This document shows, one piece after another, positions 62,748 through 64,000 of a stretch of 64,000 bases of DNA; position 1 is the first letter of the stretch; each line of letters starts with the position of its first letter. The stretch spans positions 1 to 64,000 of the forward strand of contig JAKVBG010000013.1 of assembly GCA_022447605.1 (NCBI GenBank), written 5' to 3'. The position numbers and the translations under genes were made by a program. The notes under the pieces were generated by a model. That model ran no database searches. It had not been told where the DNA came from and saw only the letters and a program-made list of their open reading frames with translations. The DNA comes from Mariniblastus sp. Its GTDB lineage: Bacteria; Planctomycetota; Planctomycetia; Pirellulales; Pirellulaceae.

Positions 62748-63244
62748 GGGGGTTCTCCGATTACGGTAATTACTAGATAGGGCTTGCTTGTTCCAATTGA
62801 AAAGGCGCATAAGACATCTTGAGGCCTCTGTTCTAAACTAAACAGAGACCCCATTGCATGCAAACATCACACTGCCTGAATCATCAAATTTCCCTGTTTT
62901 CAGGGAGTTCTTTTGACCGGCCGGAACGGAAAAAGGGGTAATAAAGCCCCGAAAAAGTACTGGTCGCAAGGGCGATACGAATCGGCTGGCGGTTAATCGG
63001 AACAACCTGCACGATCGCCAAACGTGGCTAACCGGGCAAGCGGCCCCGGGTGACATCAACGATCGGTCGACCAGGCGCGGGTCGCTGGCCACGGCTCCCC
63101 ACATACTCCGGGCTGTGGATGGGTAGGGGCGACCCGCCTGGCCATGCTGCGGGCCAAGACCGGGGAAGCGGAGAAGCGCCACTGTTGTGGCGGTTCATTC
63201 ACGGCTAGAATCGACCTGTCCCCATTTCTCAGCCCGGGTTTCCC
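62748..63244. other. Divergent region before the RTX-repeat and MazG-like genes
   Basis: 497 bases. It holds the hairpin CTCTGTT-ctaaact-AACAGAG-like inverted repeat at 62826-62846 and TCCCTG-tttt-CAGGGA near 62890-62907, both in the 5' leader of the RTX gene. Nothing matches a known riboswitch. No gene is visible. Confidence 0.5.
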
Positions 63245-63601
63245 ATGCTTGACTCGAAGACGACCCTGGCCGACATCAAGTCGACTGTCGGCGAATTTGT
63301 TGACCAACGGGATTGGCAACAATTCCACTCCCCCAAGAACCTCAGTATGGCCTTGGCGATTGAAGCGGCCGAGTTGATGGAACATTTTCAGTGGATATCG
63401 ATGGAGGATTCACGCCAGGTTGATCCGCAACAGCTCGAGGCGATTGGCGAGGAGATCGCCGACGTGTTCTGTTACACGATCGCCATGGCCAATAGCCTGG
63501 AACTCGACTTGGCTTCTGTTTTCGAACGCAAAATGGAGCGAAATCGCCAGAAATACCCGGCCGATGAATATCGGGGACGGTTTGGTCCCGAGGACCAGTG
63601 A
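63245..63601 (+). CDS. MazG-like nucleotide pyrophosphohydrolase
   Basis: A 118-residue all-alpha protein of the MazG/dUTPase-related (iMazG, RS21-C6-like) type. LSMALAIEAAELMEHFQW carries the E..E metal-binding helix and EAIGEEIADVFCYTIAMANS the second EExxD helix. FERKMERNRQKYPADEYRGR is the C-terminal part seen in dCTP pyrophosphatase-like members. It would hydrolyse non-canonical nucleoside triphosphates to monophosphates and so sanitise the pool. The ribosome binding site before the ATG is weak. Confidence 0.87.
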   Translation: MLDSKTTLADIKSTVGEFVDQRDWQQFHSPKNLSMALAIEAAELMEHFQWISMEDSRQVDPQQLEAIGEEIADVFCYTIAMANSLELDLASVFERKMERNRQKYPADEYRGRFGPEDQ

Positions 63602-63670
63602 CCGTTGTCGTGGAAAATCCGGAGACGGACCGTTTTACTGACCGCACTCAAACGGACGCACTGGCCGAAG

Positions 63671-64000
63671 TCAAACGGACGCGTCCTGCCGAAAGACGTC
63701 TTCGTCCAGATTTCCATCCCACTTGGCAACGGCACAGGCGACCGCGACGTCCCCCGAGATATTGGTCGTGGTGCGCATCATGTCCAGCAAGCGGTCAAAG
63801 GGGAAGATGAAGGCGATCACCAGCACTGCCTGTTCGTTCCCTACACCAATCACGTTCAAGACGGTCGCTGCCAAGAGGAGGCCAGCCGAGGGAATCCCAG
63901 CCGCCCCGATCGAGACCAGCGTCGCCGTCAGGGCGACCATGCCGTACTGGACGGCCGTCAACTCCAGGCCCCCGGCCTGAGCCGCGAACAGCGCCACGAT
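63671..64000 (-). CDS. Dicarboxylate/amino acid:cation symporter, C-terminal part
   Basis: Cut by the window edge; the remaining 109 codons are the C-terminal end of a DAACS (GltP/DctA-type) transporter. TLVSIGAAGIPSAGLLLAAT is the re-entrant hairpin 2 region, and FPFDRLLDMMRTTTNISGDV is the TM8 block with the Asp and Asn-region residues that bind Na+ and the substrate carboxylate. VACAVAKWDG follows as in the family. A Na+-coupled glutamate/aspartate or dicarboxylate carrier is expected. Confidence 0.87.
   Translation of the reverse strand: MVALFAAQAGGLELTAVQYGMVALTATLVSIGAAGIPSAGLLLAATVLNVIGVGNEQAVLVIAFIFPFDRLLDMMRTTTNISGDVAVACAVAKWDGNLDEDVFRQDASV

Overview
The window looks like a chromosomal segment of a Planctomycetota bacterium, probably Pirellulales-like. 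This is judged from gene content, not from a database search. The pointers are a large RTX-type repeat protein with an N-terminal ELLEQKNLLAG stretch close to the LEPR-XLL sorting motif, several exported PQQ-type beta-propeller proteins, Cys-rich secreted proteins, a sulfatase-like protein, lpxK (so a Gram-negative envelope), McsA/McsB arginine kinase, and many GTG/TTG starts in moderately GC-rich DNA. I see no insertion sequence, phage, CRISPR array, rRNA or integrase.

Layout. 1-4.8 kb: the tail of a photolyase/cryptochrome-family gene, small hypothetical genes, an FMN reductase, exported proteins and tRNA-Val(GAC). 5-9.8 kb: thrS, infC (apparent AUC start, missed if only ATG/GTG/TTG are allowed), pyrE and a sulfatase-fold protein that has lost its catalytic residues. 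10-19.6 kb: a giant exported glycosidase-like protein, lpxK, a YceH-family gene, a GT-D glycosyltransferase-like gene flanked by two copies of a ~143-bp intergenic repeat, and a Cys-rich surface protein. 19.7-31.7 kb: an exported protein, infA with a triplicated 17-bp tail, a transsulfuration-type PLP enzyme, an APC permease, a 29-residue basic COX24-like protein, two overlapping GT4 genes, hpt, trpE, mcsA and mcsB.

32.0-42.9 kb is the most unusual part. Eight genes on one strand encode a short LuxE/PaaK-like adenylating enzyme, an aldehyde dehydrogenase lacking the usual general-base Glu (so likely acylating, LuxC/EutE-like), an iron-dependent alcohol dehydrogenase, an exported PQQ-type propeller, a HemN/HemW-type radical SAM protein, a GcvH-like lipoyl-domain protein, an NTF2/SnoaL-fold protein and a two-cluster ferredoxin. 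A second radical SAM protein faces them. The first three enzymes would form an acid-to-aldehyde-to-alcohol reduction route. The lipoyl carrier, radical SAM proteins and ferredoxin suggest it serves a carrier-bound or radically modified substrate. I do not recognise it as a described pathway.

43-64 kb: DUF2927 and other exported proteins, two more PQQ-type propellers, an outer-membrane beta-barrel with Cys repeats, a stand-alone SenB-like selenosugar synthase homologue beside a GT2 enzyme, thyA-folA, a very large sortilin-type propeller protein, an hpf-ptsN-ptsH set (the PTS-Ntr layout without rpoN/rapZ), RNase E/G behind a ~600-nt leader, the RTX protein, a MazG-like pyrophosphohydrolase and the end of a dicarboxylate symporter gene cut by the window edge. 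Good intrinsic terminators follow the exported protein at 19.7 kb, the beta-barrel, the RTX gene and pyrE.
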